Part shown: positions 24,376-35,099 of the stretch, piece after piece | How positions within the stretch are numbered: position 1 is the first letter of the stretch | How the letters are laid out: every line of letters begins with the position of its first letter | Origin: Lentinus brumalis | Taxonomy: Eukaryota > Basidiomycota > Agaricomycetes > Polyporales > Polyporaceae | Direction: 5' to 3' | Assembly: GCA_001792895.1 (NCBI GenBank) | Contig: MARA01000030.1 | Span: forward strand, 372,001-436,000 | Length of the DNA: 64,000 nucleotides | Position numbers and translations under genes: made by a program | The notes under the pieces: model-generated | Seen by the model: only the letters and a program-made list of their open reading frames with translations | Told to the model about the DNA's origin: nothing | The model's database searches: none

Positions 24376-26674
24376 ATGACTCTCCACTCCACAGAGACGA
24401 CCAGAGAGGAGTACTTCACCATTTTACTCTGGGGACAGCATCTCTGTTCCGCACTTGCGGGAATTCTGTGCATATGGATCATCAAGGGTATGATTAGCAG
24501 CTCCATGCGGAGGCGCAAGATGCCTCCAGGTCCACCGGGCATCCCAATCCTAGGGAACATCTTCGACGTACCGAAGAACCTGCCTTGGCTGAAGTTCACC
24601 CAGTGGAAGCAGAAGTATGGTGCGTCTTCGTGTCGACTGAGAGCCTTGTCATTGTCTGAGACATTGCATCAGGTCCCATGTACTCGCTGAATATGGCTGG
24701 TCAACCCATAATTGTGGTCAACAGTCACAAAATCACGGCTGACCTCTTTGGTATAACTTGTCGCTGTACTTATGTCGTTCATGCAGAAGCTCACCAATCC
24801 TTACATCCGGCATTCGGTCCTCCCAGATCGACGGTCAAACATCTATAGTGACCGGCCGCGCTTCATCATGGCGAGCGAGATCCTCACCGGAGGAATCTTC
24901 ATGATCTTCTCTGGGTACACCGAAGTGTACGTGTTACGAAAGCTGACGAGTCCATGTGCTTCTCGCTGACACCGGGATTCTCTCTCCTTTACAGTTTGCG
25001 CAAGATGCGTCGCGCGGGCCACGAAGGCTTCAGCCTTCGGGCGTCTGAGCAATACCAGCCGATGCACCTTCGCGAAGCCGGTTTGACCGTCCTCGACATC
25101 ATCCAACGCCCGGATGCCTGGGATAACCGTATGAGGCAGTGTGTTCCCCAGCCCTCTCATCCTTCAGTAGACATCTGACTGTCAATCTTGTTTGTCCACG
25201 CAGAGCTACCGCGTCGAGCATCCTGACAGCGGTGTACGGCTGGCCGCGCATCGGAGCGAAAGACAAGCCAATCGTCGAGCGCATCAACGCACACGTCGCG
25301 CGAATCGGGAGCGCAGTTGTTCCAGGCCGCTACCTCGTCGATATCTTCCCAGCGATGAAGCATCTACCGACGTGGATGGCCAAGTGGAAGCGCGAAGGCC
25401 TCGAGTGGCACGAGCGCGAGACAGAGATGTTTGAGGAATTCAATAAGGCCGTCGGCGACCGCATGGTACGTTACCAGCGTTCTGCTCGTCTTAACTTGCT
25501 ATCGCTTGACGCGTCCTCAAAATGTAGGCGAAGGGCGAATCACCGACCTGTTTTGTGGCGTCTCTTGTCGAGACTGAGGAACGCCATGGTCTCACGAAGA
25601 AGGAGGCTGCATGGCTCGCAGGTATCATGTTGTGAGTCACACGTTCTCAGTCCATTTATCCATTAGAACGACATTGCTCACCATTATGTGACGTCTGGCA
25701 GTGCTGCAGGCTCGGAAACTGTAAGTCTATATTCATATTCATATCCCTCATGACAAGGGGAGACCAAGGCTGTATCATCCAGACGTCCTCTTCGATGATG
25801 AACTTCGTTCTCGCCATGCTCCTCTTTCCCGATACAATGCAGAAGGCCCAGGCTGAGCTCGATGCCGTCATCGGACGCGACCGCGTTCCGACCTTCGAAG
25901 ACCGCAAGGACTTGCCTTACATCCGCGCACTGACAAAGGAGGTCCTGCGGTGGAGGCCGGTTGGGCCTATGGCAATCCCACGGCGCGTCACTGAGGTTGG
26001 TGGCATTGATCGCCGGCCCGTTGGTTGAACAGCACTAATACGATGATTTGATTGTTCAGGATGACTGCTACGAGGGATATCTCATCCCTAAGGGCACGAT
26101 GGTGATTCCGAACATTTGGTACGTCATATACTATCAGAAACACAAGTAACTCGACGCGCTGGACCTGCGCGACGTAGGGGCATGAACTACGACCCGGAGA
26201 TATTCCCCGAGCCCGAGACATTTCGCCCAGAGCGCTTCTTGGACGAGACGGGCACCATCGACGTCGCGCCCCCAGACACGCGCGGCATGGGACACGTTAC
26301 GTTCGGCTTCGGAAAACGGTCCGTGAATTGGTCCCCTGCTGTGCTCTGCACTCACGATAACGCAGGATCTGCGTCGGGCTCGAATTCGCCAACCAAGCGC
26401 TCTTCATCAACTTTGCGACGGTCCTGTGGGCGATGAACATATCCAAAGCTGCCGACGCTGCGGGCCGCGAAATTACACCCGACTCGAATGAAGTTATTGA
26501 CTCGGGAGTCGTTGTGTGTGTACACGGTCATCTTCGGGGTATGCGTGAATGACTGCAACTGACCTCCACACTTTCGGTCCCTGTAGTGGCCCGGCGCCCT
26601 TTCCGTGCAAGATGACTGTGCGATTTCCTGAGGCGAAGGCTGTCCTTGAGCGCGAGCTTGCGCTCACAACCTGA
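24376..26674 (+). CDS. Cytochrome P450 monooxygenase, 12 exons
   Basis: Exons 24376-24619, 24673-24750, 24827-24926, 24995-25138, 25204-25465, 25528-25631, 25702-25720, 25783-25995, 26060-26118, 26178-26318, 26366-26515 and 26587-26674 sum to 534 codons (533 residues), normal for a fungal P450. A membrane anchor near residues 14-40 is followed by the proline hinge MPPGPPGIPILGN. The I-helix oxygen-activation motif AAGSETT is assembled across the 19-nt exon 7. The K-helix ExxR is KEVLR, and the PERF segment is FRPERFLD. The heme loop FGFGKRICVG is split by intron 10, with the Cys near residue 457. It would sit in the ER membrane and use a CPR partner. The substrate is not readable. With the terpene synthase 22 kb away a shared pathway is possible but unproven. 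Confidence 0.9.
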
Positions 26675-26986
26675 GGGTGAGATATTTACGATCATTGTAC
26701 CCCTTCTTGCGTCCAGGATGCGGAATCATTGATTCATTCACATCACGTCGAGTCCTTCTTCATCCAGATTATTCCACGTGAAATACATCTCGCGTATCTT
26801 GACATGCCACTGATGGTCATGTTAAGGCCCATCCAGCGTCGTACGTAGGCCCGTCTGAGCCCTGGTTGAGCTGTCAAAGCATGCCGTGAGCGTGAGAGTC
26901 CTTGAAGGCAGCGTATACATACCCCTTATGCGCTATCAGATGGTCCCGCCCGCCGCTCCCCTTGGTCAATACTTACCAGAGCCTCC
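26675..26986. other. Intergenic
   Basis: Short spacer between the P450 stop and the F-box gene start. No feature seen. Confidence 0.4.
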
Positions 26987-28559
26987 ATGAACTCTACAGA
27001 TACATCCTCGATATGTGGTTCGCCTGATGACGTCGGGTACGACAGCTTCGAGGACGACACTTTCGCCCACTATGTCCCTTCTTCACCGCCGCCCGCCCCG
27101 TGTACGTTCATGTAGCCGTGGGCAGCTTTCCCGCAAGAGATCTTCAATCTCATAGTGGACGCAGTTTCGGAGGACGTCGACGAGGATCACATGCTCACGC
27201 TGGAAACCCTCCGATCTTGCGGAGTGGTCTCGAAAGCATGGAGGACCCATGTGCAGCCTTATCTCTACCGCGTCGTTGTCATCACCAGCGTGGCCGACTT
27301 GCACAAGCTCCTCGACATGCTCGACGCGTATCCTCGCATTGCTAGGGCTGTAGAGCGGCTGTTGATATGCGTTCAGTATAGGCCTGACGCCCGCTGCGGC
27401 CTGCATCTCGATGCTCCGCAAAGCGCGATCGGGCTCTTTCCGTCTCTCATACAAGGACGGTTACCAAAGCTGTCGACCCTCAGAATTGAGGTCCTCCTCT
27501 CTGATGGCAAGTCTTGCTGTGAAGAGGCTCTCTGCATTCCGTCCCGTTTCTCCGAGCATCTCTCGACGTTCATGCCCGCTGTGACCTCCCTCCACCTGCA
27601 GAACATGCATCTCCCGTGCTTTTCGGACTACATGCGCATGCTGTGGGCACTTCCGAACATCACCGTACTGTTCTGCGCGAACCTGCGCTGGTCGGCGCCC
27701 GGTCTGCTGCCGGCTTGCATGCGCGACAAGGACAAGTTGCGGCTGCGCCGTCGCCGGAAGTTCCTTCCCAAGCTCAAGCATCTCACCGTACGTACGCTTC
27801 TTGGCATGGAACGTTGATGGTCTGTATTTTACATTATTTGTGTCACCAGGCAGTTCAGATGGACGTTCTCGCGATGCGAGTGTTTGTCTCCGCGCTCGGG
27901 CAGTCCCTAGCGCATCTATGCATCGATGTCACCACGCCTGATTGTAAGCATTCCGTCTATCTATGTCACCTCTAACAGTCGCTCAAGCCTCCTGCAGACG
28001 AGATAATACCCCAACAGGATCTCATGAACCTCCGCGAGTTCACAGACTTGACCGCAATCACGCTCCTGCTCGAGCCCACCCGACCAATACAGGAAGGCCA
28101 TGCCGCCATAATCCGCGAGTTGCTGCGCGACTGGATGCCTCTGGCGGACCGCAAGGACGTGTGGTTGCGGCCGCTGGCGTGCACCGTGTTCTGCACCAGG
28201 GAGACGTACCTCAATGTCCTGCGCAGCGTTGCTCAGGCATTGGAGCCTGCTCTCCTGGACGAGGCGCCTTTGGACGACGACGATCTGTACGACTCGGACT
28301 CGGCGCGCCCGGTCGTCCATGTCGTTCTCCCGCAGGCGGACGTTCGCGAAGAGGCGTGGTGGACAGAGAATATCTATAAATGCTTCCATACGTTCTTGCA
28401 GATCGATGGAATTGCAGTGGATTTTATGGACGGTACGTCGTTGTTCTGAATGTCCAGTACAGTGCAGTCTGTTGACAGAATCGAACATCCCGTGCAGTTC
28501 CGGATTTCTGCCGCTGGGCAAGCATTGATGCCAGTGTATACGAGGAGGATGGACGATAA
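26987..28559 (+). pseudogene. F-box protein gene with in-frame TAG
   Basis: Exons 26987-27787, 27850-27943, 27998-28432 and 28498-28559 close to 464 codons in one frame, but codon 43 is TAG (27113-27115). It lies between an acidic N-terminus (MNSTDTSSICGSPDDVGYD) and the F-box-like helix FPQEIFNLIVDAVSEDVDED. Downstream is a typical fungal F-box/LRR-like body: CGVVSKAWRTHVQPYLYRVV, then leucine-rich segments (FMPAVTSLHLQNM, LPNITVLF, LPKLKHLT). No intron of plausible length removes the stop. Translation from the later ATG (HMLTLETL) would lose half of the F-box. It is either a young pseudogene, a strain-specific nonsense allele, or a sequence error. Confidence 0.65.
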
Positions 28560-28727
28560 GACGAAGAGGAAGGGAATATACGCGTAGACGGCACTGAAGA
28601 AAGCGAAGACGGAAGGAGAGGGCCACTTCGCTGGCGTCGTTCTCATGACGACATGCGTCCCTCGCTCAAGCCCTATAGTACGCGTCCACGCTCAGGAACG
28701 ACCTCATAGACACGGAACCTGAGAGCC

Positions 28728-29576
28728 TCAACAAAGGATTACAGGGCGGATCATCAAGATCGGCTCTCGATATTCGCCGTTATGCGCGCATAGATATGCT
28801 TCATCGTGAAGAACTCGAAGCGCGCCGCAGGCCGCAAGCAGGAACACGTCCTCCGCCGCCAGGAGCTTCACGTTCCCCTGTCCCCGTGCCTTCTGCACAT
28901 CCGCGAGCTTCCGTCGCGCCGCGATGTTCGCCGCGCGCAGATGCCCGTACATGGCGACCGCATTTTGCTCCGTCTGCGTGCCGTGCTGCTGCACGTACCC
29001 GTGCAGGCGGCGCTCGTCGAACGTCGTGTCGCCTGTGACTATGAAGCGAGGGCGGGACCCGGACCCGGAGGTGCCGATGTCGGGGAGTGGGGGGTACACG
29101 GGGACGGAGCTACGGGCGAAGTTGTTGGGTGTGACGGCGCGCAGGCTGCTGTGCGAGGGCGGGCGAGTTGCGGAAGCGATGAAGCCGGACGAAATGGTGG
29201 TCGAGAGCGCCGTCAGTCGGGATGATCCCAGGTGGGCGATCGTCTCTCTGGGCGGATAGAGGCGCAGGAGAAGAAACGGTCGTTCGTACCTCACGCGGCG
29301 GCGAGCGGCGGCCGCATGCCAGGAAGGCGGAGTCGAGAGCTTCCAGAGCGCGTGCATACATCCACTCTTCGTTATCCGTGAGCAAGCTGTGATCGCCTGC
29401 GCAAGTCGTCAGAGAGAGTAGACACGGAGACATGCAGACGACGAACCGCAGTATTCGTAGTCAAACTACCTGTTGTCGTGGAGCTTGGGACGATCCTCGA
29501 CCTGGAAGGCATTGCCTGCTTTCAGGAGCGTGCACTCGTCCGTGTGATATGACGGCCTCCAGTCCTGCTTCTGGCA
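28728..29576 (-). pseudogene. MYND family A copy 5, 5'-truncated, minus strand
   Basis: On the minus strand the segment begins exactly at a family A exon 2 boundary (CQKQDWRPSYHTDEC, high end 29576). It carries LLKAGNAFQVED, then TAG at 29468-29466 where copies 1 and 2 read NGWWFD. Exon 3 starts at 29396 (GDHSLLTDNEEWMYARALEALD) and continues with GRRSPPREV, RPRFIVTGDTTFDERRLHGYVQQHGT and LLAAEDVFLLAA, with a frameshift near 29130-29110. The N-terminal domain and first half of the MYND finger are absent. Truncated, inverted and with several lesions: a pseudogene. Confidence 0.8.
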
Positions 29577-30536
29577 CTGAAGAACATGTCATTGGCAGTA
29601 GAAACATGAGGAAAGACGCGAAACTTGAGAGCAGGCAGAGACGCGATGGATGGAGAGAGACGAGGATCTTACAGCAATTGTGTGGCAAGCCGCGAACGCA
29701 GATTTCACCGCATAGTATACAGTCCGGGTTCGTTACCGGATGGTGTGCTGCCAGACTACGTGACGGTGCCACTACGGTTGCGCACCAGAGACATGTCACT
29801 GGTATCGCGTCCTCGATGGGACGACGAAACAATTAGGGGTGTGGGTAGCTGCCAATTCCATGGCCAGTTCTACCGTTCTGCTCTTAGCGGGCGCATTCAT
29901 GAACGTTCACTAATGAAGCCAGTCTCCGGGAGGTGGCTGAGACTCGGACGCGTCGCTCAGGCCCCGGCCCGGTGTGTTGCCGATCCTACCCGCGCTCGAC
30001 TCCCCGATTCGCTGCTCTGGCTCTCTCTCAGTCTCTCTCGCGCTCTCTCTCGCACTCTCGCTCGCCCTCGGCCAACGTATCCCGCCTACCACCCCTGCTT
30101 TCTCTCCGGGCTCTCGGCGTGGTTGAGATTAAAGCGGTGAGTTATAGTTGGAGCTTAGTCTGTTGTCCGAGGCGGCAGCTATTGGTCTGTTGAGGTTGAG
30201 TTCACTATATTTGTGCGTGGTGACTTCCGAGACGACAGGATTGCATTCCTACTGTGTATTTCTACAAAGATCCGAACTACACTGAGGTTTATCCCGTGAG
30301 GTTTGTCGTTGTTGCGGTATGTGTGGTGTTACTTTGACGTAATGTTCTCTACCGCAGTCTACCGCAGCACGAACCTATCAAGGCTTCTTGCTCACATCAA
30401 AACCTTAAATGCCTGTCTCCTCTCTTTCGTCCACCATATACCGCGACTCTGCGATAGCGACAGCAAGGGAGGGTGAGTTGCTGTCGTCATATAGACCAGT
30501 CATCGAACTGATCATTCACCGCGGACATGTAGCAAC
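29577..30536. other. Intergenic with CT-rich tract
   Basis: No coding signal. A polypyrimidine stretch of CTCTCTC repeats lies at about 30019-30070. The segment should include the promoter of the family B gene that follows. Confidence 0.45.
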
Positions 30537-32456
30537 ATGAACTCTTCCTCCGACGAACGGCACTGCGCCGGATACTTATGCGACGAGGACGAGGACGAGG
30601 GCACTCTCAAGAGATCGTCTGAAGCGTTGTGCAGGCTGTCGCAAAGTCTGGTACTGCAGCACGGCTTGCCAGAACGACCACTGGCGGTTCCACATCTTCG
30701 ACTGCAAGGCTGGCCAGACTATCAGCACCGTGTACTACCTGGCGCGCGACATGAGGAACGACTTGATCCCTGTTCACCACCAGACCCGCGTCGACTACAG
30801 GTTCGAGAAGGCCGAGCGCATGGTAGGAGGGAACGCGCAGAACAAGCTTTGCGGGCTATACCAGGGGCTTCTCCGGTACCTCGATGTCCCGTGCAAGGAC
30901 TTGCGCAGGTGGCAGAAGGAGGGCACGCTCGTCGAGAACATCAAGGCAACATACGAGTCCCGCCTGCCACCGCAGAACAGGGGTGGCTACTACCCCTGGT
31001 TCCTGGAGCACCAGTACCTGTTGGATGGCAAGCCTGTCGACAAGGAGATGGAGATACGGCAGACGGATGGGCAGGTGGAGTCCATGCTCCGGAGGGGTTG
31101 GGTCTACGCCGGTGGTGCTTCGAGCGATACGCTGGAGAGGATCCGGTCCGGCATGGACGCATTGCCCGAGCACAGGAGGTCTTGCTTCCAGCTCTGCTCG
31201 ATGCTCCTCACGGGTACTCACCCGCCGCCGGCCGTCGAGCTGTGGCTCAAGTTCGGCTTCGTCGCCCGGGATAATGAACTCGATCACGCACGCAAGTACA
31301 AGAAGCTCATTGAAAACTGCACCTTTGACGAGCTCTGCGAGGCGTACGAGAATTCGTCCATCCCCGCACTTTTCGATAGCTACGACATCCGATTCCTCGT
31401 CGACGAATGGGGCGGTCGCCACCATTGCTTCCTTGATGTCATGTCCGGCTCCCCTACTGCGTTCAAGTCGGTCTGGGTTCTCAAGCACTACATCGACCAG
31501 CTCGATGCCGCTGACCCTCATTCCCCTCCCACTCCCGCGGAGACTACACAATCGAAGTTACAAAAACCCCGCCTAAATAGGCCAGGGGGAGTTGCAACTT
31601 TGATGGTGCACACCCTGCGGCAACGAATACAAGTCCGATCCATCTCAAAGTTGGCACACACGTAGTTAATCAGAATATGAACCGGTGTGCAAACTTTCAA
31701 GACCGTACGATCTCGCATTGCTGCGCTGTTCGTCGCGCGCGTCGGGCACTACGCCGCCTCCGGAAGCGCGCGGGCGCCATCACATGCACAGCCACATCCA
31801 CCACCACCATTACTATGTAGGCTCTGTAGCCACACCAATAGCTTCATTTCATCTGAAACTTGGCAGGTAGATAGCAGTAGCATGGTAAGTCATTCAGTTC
31901 AATTTCTGAAAGCATACCGTATCCGGTTGTAGAGCGTTTCATCTGCCGCGTGGGGCGCGGCGCGCTTGCACGGCGGGATTGGCACAGCCACCCGCCCCCG
32001 CCCCGCTGCAGGCGCATCCGTTCCCGATGACGAGCACGGCATCCGTTCGGGCTGAAACCGGTAGCATTAGATAGCTACAGCATAGGAGCATATATATACC
32101 AAGTACAACCGCGATTGGTACTCGCGTTGTCGCTGCACGACTGATTGGGCGTTTTTGCAACTACCCCCGGCCTATTTTGGCGGGGTTTTTGCAAAGTCGA
32201 TTGTGGACGGCTCCTCCCGCGCCGTCTGTCCAGTGGGACTACGGATATGTGAACTGCAAGAATCCGGAGGAGGCGAAGTTGCTTGACAAGCTGTACACGC
32301 AGCTCCTCAGGGAGAAGGCTCGCGATGTGAATCCGCTCGAGCTGCACGCCGCCTGTCTCAAGGGTGAGCTGCTGGAGTTTGCGAAGCGGTTCGTTACGCT
32401 GGCGCCGTGGACGGCCAAGTACACACGTCTGCTGAAGAACGCTTATCCGCTGAGGT
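30537..32456 (+). pseudogene. MYND family B gene split by a TIR element
   Basis: Family B body: CRKVWYCSTACQNDHW (MYND), FDCKAGQTISTVYYLARDMRN, HHQTRVDYRFEKAERM, LRRWQKEGTLVENIK, YYPWFLEHQYLLDG, LWLKFGFVARD, CTFDELCEAYENSSIPALF, DVMSGSPTAFKSVWVLKHYID. The frame is open to about 31546. It resumes at about 32206 as QWDYGYVNCKNPEEAKLLDKLYTQLL and LKGELLEFAKRF, ending TAKYTRLLKNAYPL near 32456. Between lies a 659-bp inverted-repeat element. Reading through the insert yields a stop at 31665. At the 5' end the ATG frame (MNSSSDERHCAGYLCDEDEDEG) and the finger frame differ by one base near 30615, a second lesion. Removing the insert would rejoin PPTPAE to PPAPSVQWDYGY, so the gene was whole before insertion. 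Confidence 0.75.
31547..32205. mobile_element. 659-bp non-coding element with ~50-bp terminal inverted repeats
   Basis: The left end reads CACAATCGAAGTTACAAAAA and the right end, reverse-complemented, CACAATCGACTTTGCAAAAA. The repeats continue through a CCCCGCC..AATAGGCC block for about 50 bp at high identity. There is no open frame of note, so this is a MITE-like, non-autonomous DNA element. It sits inside the family B gene between codons that are adjacent in paralogues. I could not settle a clean target duplication: the flanks (GGAGACTA on the left, GACGGCTC on the right) share at most GAC, so the superfamily is open. The internal sequence is GC-rich at its right (GGCGCGGCGCGC-like). Confidence 0.8.
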
Positions 32457-32765
32457 GCGTTTCCGTATGTTTTCGTCCACGACCCGTTCTCATGTTGTGC
32501 CTTTCAGCCCTCCGCCATTCTGATCTCGATATTCATCGCATGAGGCTTGCTGAAGTAGCATTTGTGGACGTCTAACACGGTTCGATATTTGGTCATGTTC
32601 ATCGCACCATGTCCGCTTCCTCCCGTTCTTATTCTCACAACCGAGAGGCATAGCTGCCCTGGGTGGTCTTCAAGGACACTGTACATGAACTGTCTTCTCT
32701 GTATTCGCTTTGTACAGAACGGTAGTACCGTGAGATATGCTTACTTGGCCCGCAGCCGTACGGGT
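32457..32765. other. Intergenic flank of the LINE insertion
   Basis: 3' flank of the split family B gene, ending at the LINE target duplication. No gene seen. Confidence 0.45.
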
Positions 32766-33477
32766 AATAACTTGCATGACGGGAGCTCCTCTTCCACTAT
32801 CCACCACCAGGGTGCGATTTCCCACGGTCACTGGCTCCTAGGAGCAGCCATACCGTGGATCTATACCTATGTAATGACGCTGCAATGGTCTGCGAACCAT
32901 GTTATAGCACGCGAGTGTTTCTGTCTGGCGAGGACGAAGGGCGGCAAGCCCAGCAGAGCATAGTCTCTGCAAGCCAGCTGGCTTCTGCGTTGAACGGTAA
33001 CGCACGACGCTACCTCCAGCCCCCGGCTTGGAACGAAGCCTGGGCGAGCGTACGGCCCCAGAAACAACGGAGCGCAGCCAAAGGCCTCCCCATATGTCTT
33101 TGCCCCGGTAGACGGCCAGGGGAGGCGACGTGGCGAGGAGACCGCCCGGCGGCTAAACTCACAGCGCCAAATGAGCCACGTGACCGGCCGACGGAGAACC
33201 AGCCCAGACGCAAGAGTCCAGGCCCATGCTCTACATGGTCTCAAACGCGAGGTCGAGCAAACCACACCGATCTACGGTACTCTTGGCAAGAGAGGACCGC
33301 TACTGGACGCGTGAGGGCGGAGCAAGGCGAGCATGATACAAGAACTTTCGGTGGACAAGCAAACAGCAGAGCACCCAGACAGTAAATGCTCTACGCATTA
33401 AAGGCTGGACGCTGGGACGTCAATTTTAACGTACGCCCCAGCAGACCGCGTACTTAAATACATTTCCCATTACGCTT

Positions 33478-33643
33478 CGTCGACCGCCTCGTCGACCGCC
33501 TCGTCGACCGCCACGTCGACCGCCACGTCGACCGCCACGTCGACCGCCACGTCGACCGCCACGTCGACCGCCACGTCGACCGCCACGTCGACCGCCACGT
33601 CGACCGCCACGTCGACCGCCACGTCGACCGCCACGTCGACCGC
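33478..33643. repeat. 12-bp minisatellite, ~14 units
   Basis: About 14 head-to-tail units of ACGTCGACCGCC, the first few with T in place of A at the first position. Units are otherwise identical, so the array is young or homogenised. It creates artificial open frames on both strands (VDVA and RSTW repeats). It lies in the 5' region of the LINE. Confidence 0.95.
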
Positions 33644-33659
33644 CCATGCCCCCTGTACC

Positions 33660-34601
33660 ATGACGTGCCAAAGCAAACCCTGGTCTTCAATGGGTGCAGG
33701 AGCCCATGTACTGGAAGCATCCAGAGCGGATGTGAGACCTGAATATCCCTCCTCCACGAGCAGAGCTATTGCTAGCAGACTCTGCGTCGCGCATTGCGCG
33801 TCCCAGATACCACGAATCATCCCTGCCCCCGCCCCTGCTCCGATTCTGATCCTGCTTGCACGATGGGTAGATTTTGGCGATCCAATGCCCAACCCCTACG
33901 ATCTGCAGGCAGGCGTGCATCGGTACAGGCTGGTGATCAGGCCGATGGAAGAGATCTGGACTGGAAGAAGAGTCAGGATCCTGGCCCTCTCACCAATCTC
34001 CTACTACCTACCCAAGACCCCAAGCGGGCAGTATGACACCTACGACCCGCATGTGGTGGGAGTTGTTGTGAACTACGAGAGGCGGCTCGCGAGGACGGAT
34101 GAGGCGGGCACGGCGAGGAGAGAAAGGACGACGGTGATAACAATCGCGAACGAATGTCGTGGCAATGCAGCTGCCTTCGTGGAACTAGAAATCCCTGGAA
34201 TCAACGACAACGTGAACAAACACGATGAGGCGGAACTCATAACATTGGACGGCCGGGCACGGCACGCGGTACAAGCGGGACGGCCGGAGGACACGGGCCA
34301 CACGGGAGAGGAGAGCCGCGCGGGGACAGCGGCGCGCGCGGAGCCACGGTCCTGCACGGTGCGGACGGCAAAGACGGCGCGCACGGAGCGGGTGATCCGC
34401 GAGGAGAGCAGAACAGCTGCTGGAGCCGCGGCGCGCACCTACGCGCGCGGCCGAAAGAGGAAGCATGATGACCGAGCGCAAAAGGACACAGACGAGGAGT
34501 GGAACCTATGGGCGAGCGTCAGGCCATGGCCGATGAGAAAGGGCGCATCTCCTGAATGCGGAGGGAGGCTCTGCTACATGGAAGCGTTTCGGATAGAATA
34601 G
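33660..34601 (+). CDS. Uncharacterised ORF in the LINE 5' region
   Basis: An open frame of 313 codons directly after the minisatellite. The first part is of low complexity (PAPAPAPILILL). A middle segment (YDLQAGVHRYRLVIRPMEEIW, YYLPKTPSGQYDTYDPHVVGVVVNYERR) looks protein-like. The rest is rich in R, A, T and E (ESRAGTAARAEPRS, YARGRKRKHDD) and could be a basic disordered tail. No family is recognised. It may be an upstream ORF of the LINE, part of an older element carried within it, or a chance frame in GC-rich DNA. Confidence 0.35.
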   Translation: MTCQSKPWSSMGAGAHVLEASRADVRPEYPSSTSRAIASRLCVAHCASQIPRIIPAPAPAPILILLARWVDFGDPMPNPYDLQAGVHRYRLVIRPMEEIWTGRRVRILALSPISYYLPKTPSGQYDTYDPHVVGVVVNYERRLARTDEAGTARRERTTVITIANECRGNAAAFVELEIPGINDNVNKHDEAELITLDGRARHAVQAGRPEDTGHTGEESRAGTAARAEPRSCTVRTAKTARTERVIREESRTAAGAAARTYARGRKRKHDDRAQKDTDEEWNLWASVRPWPMRKGASPECGGRLCYMEAFRIE

Positions 34602-34876
34602 GACATGTAACTAACGAAGCGTGATGACCGGGAAGAGCCATACAAACGGAGAAAGCACTGAATACCTTGTTGCACGGAAGAGGACGAGAAACACCCAAAG
34701 AAGGCGGCCCAGGAACAAACCTGTGGGCAACGCGCGCCCGGAAGCCTCTGATGGGGAGTCGACCGCCGACGGAAGGCTAAAAAACGGCAGAAGGCGCGAG
34801 GAGAACGGAACGTTAGCAAACAAACGCGCCAGACGTGAAACTGGAAACTGTTTCCCCAAGAGTAGCGATAAGACGT

Positions 34877-35073
34877 TGTTGAAAATAGGCGAGCACAAGC
34901 GGGGGCGACGACGAGCGAGGCGGGATACAACAACTTGGAGATTTACACTACGTACGAGCACATTGAGTAGACGCTACGGAAATAAGGTTCTCGGCCTTGT
35001 CCGAGCTGTACAGAACCGGAGTCCGGCGGACCGCGCCTCCGTGCGACCAGTCCTGGGGTTACCACTTTCAACA
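34877..35073 (-). repeat. 3' LTR of the gag-only element
   Basis: 197 bp, TGTTG...CAACA, near-identical to 36124-36320. Because gag runs on the minus strand, this is the 3' LTR. On that strand a purine run AAGGGGCG immediately precedes it (about 35080-35074), a plausible polypurine tract. Confidence 0.9.
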
Positions 35074-35099
35074 CGCCCCTTAAGACCAGGACCATGTCG

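Noticed and set aside
31547..32205. CACTA transposon assignment
   Set aside because: The ends read CACAA rather than CACTA, and a 3-bp duplication could not be shown.
33478..33643. CRISPR array
   Set aside because: The repeats are contiguous 12-mers without spacers, and the genome is eukaryotic.
33426..33892. Long minus-strand frames with VDVA, RSTW and GGRR repeats
   Set aside because: They are translations of the 12-bp minisatellite in three frames; a 12-bp unit keeps every frame open.
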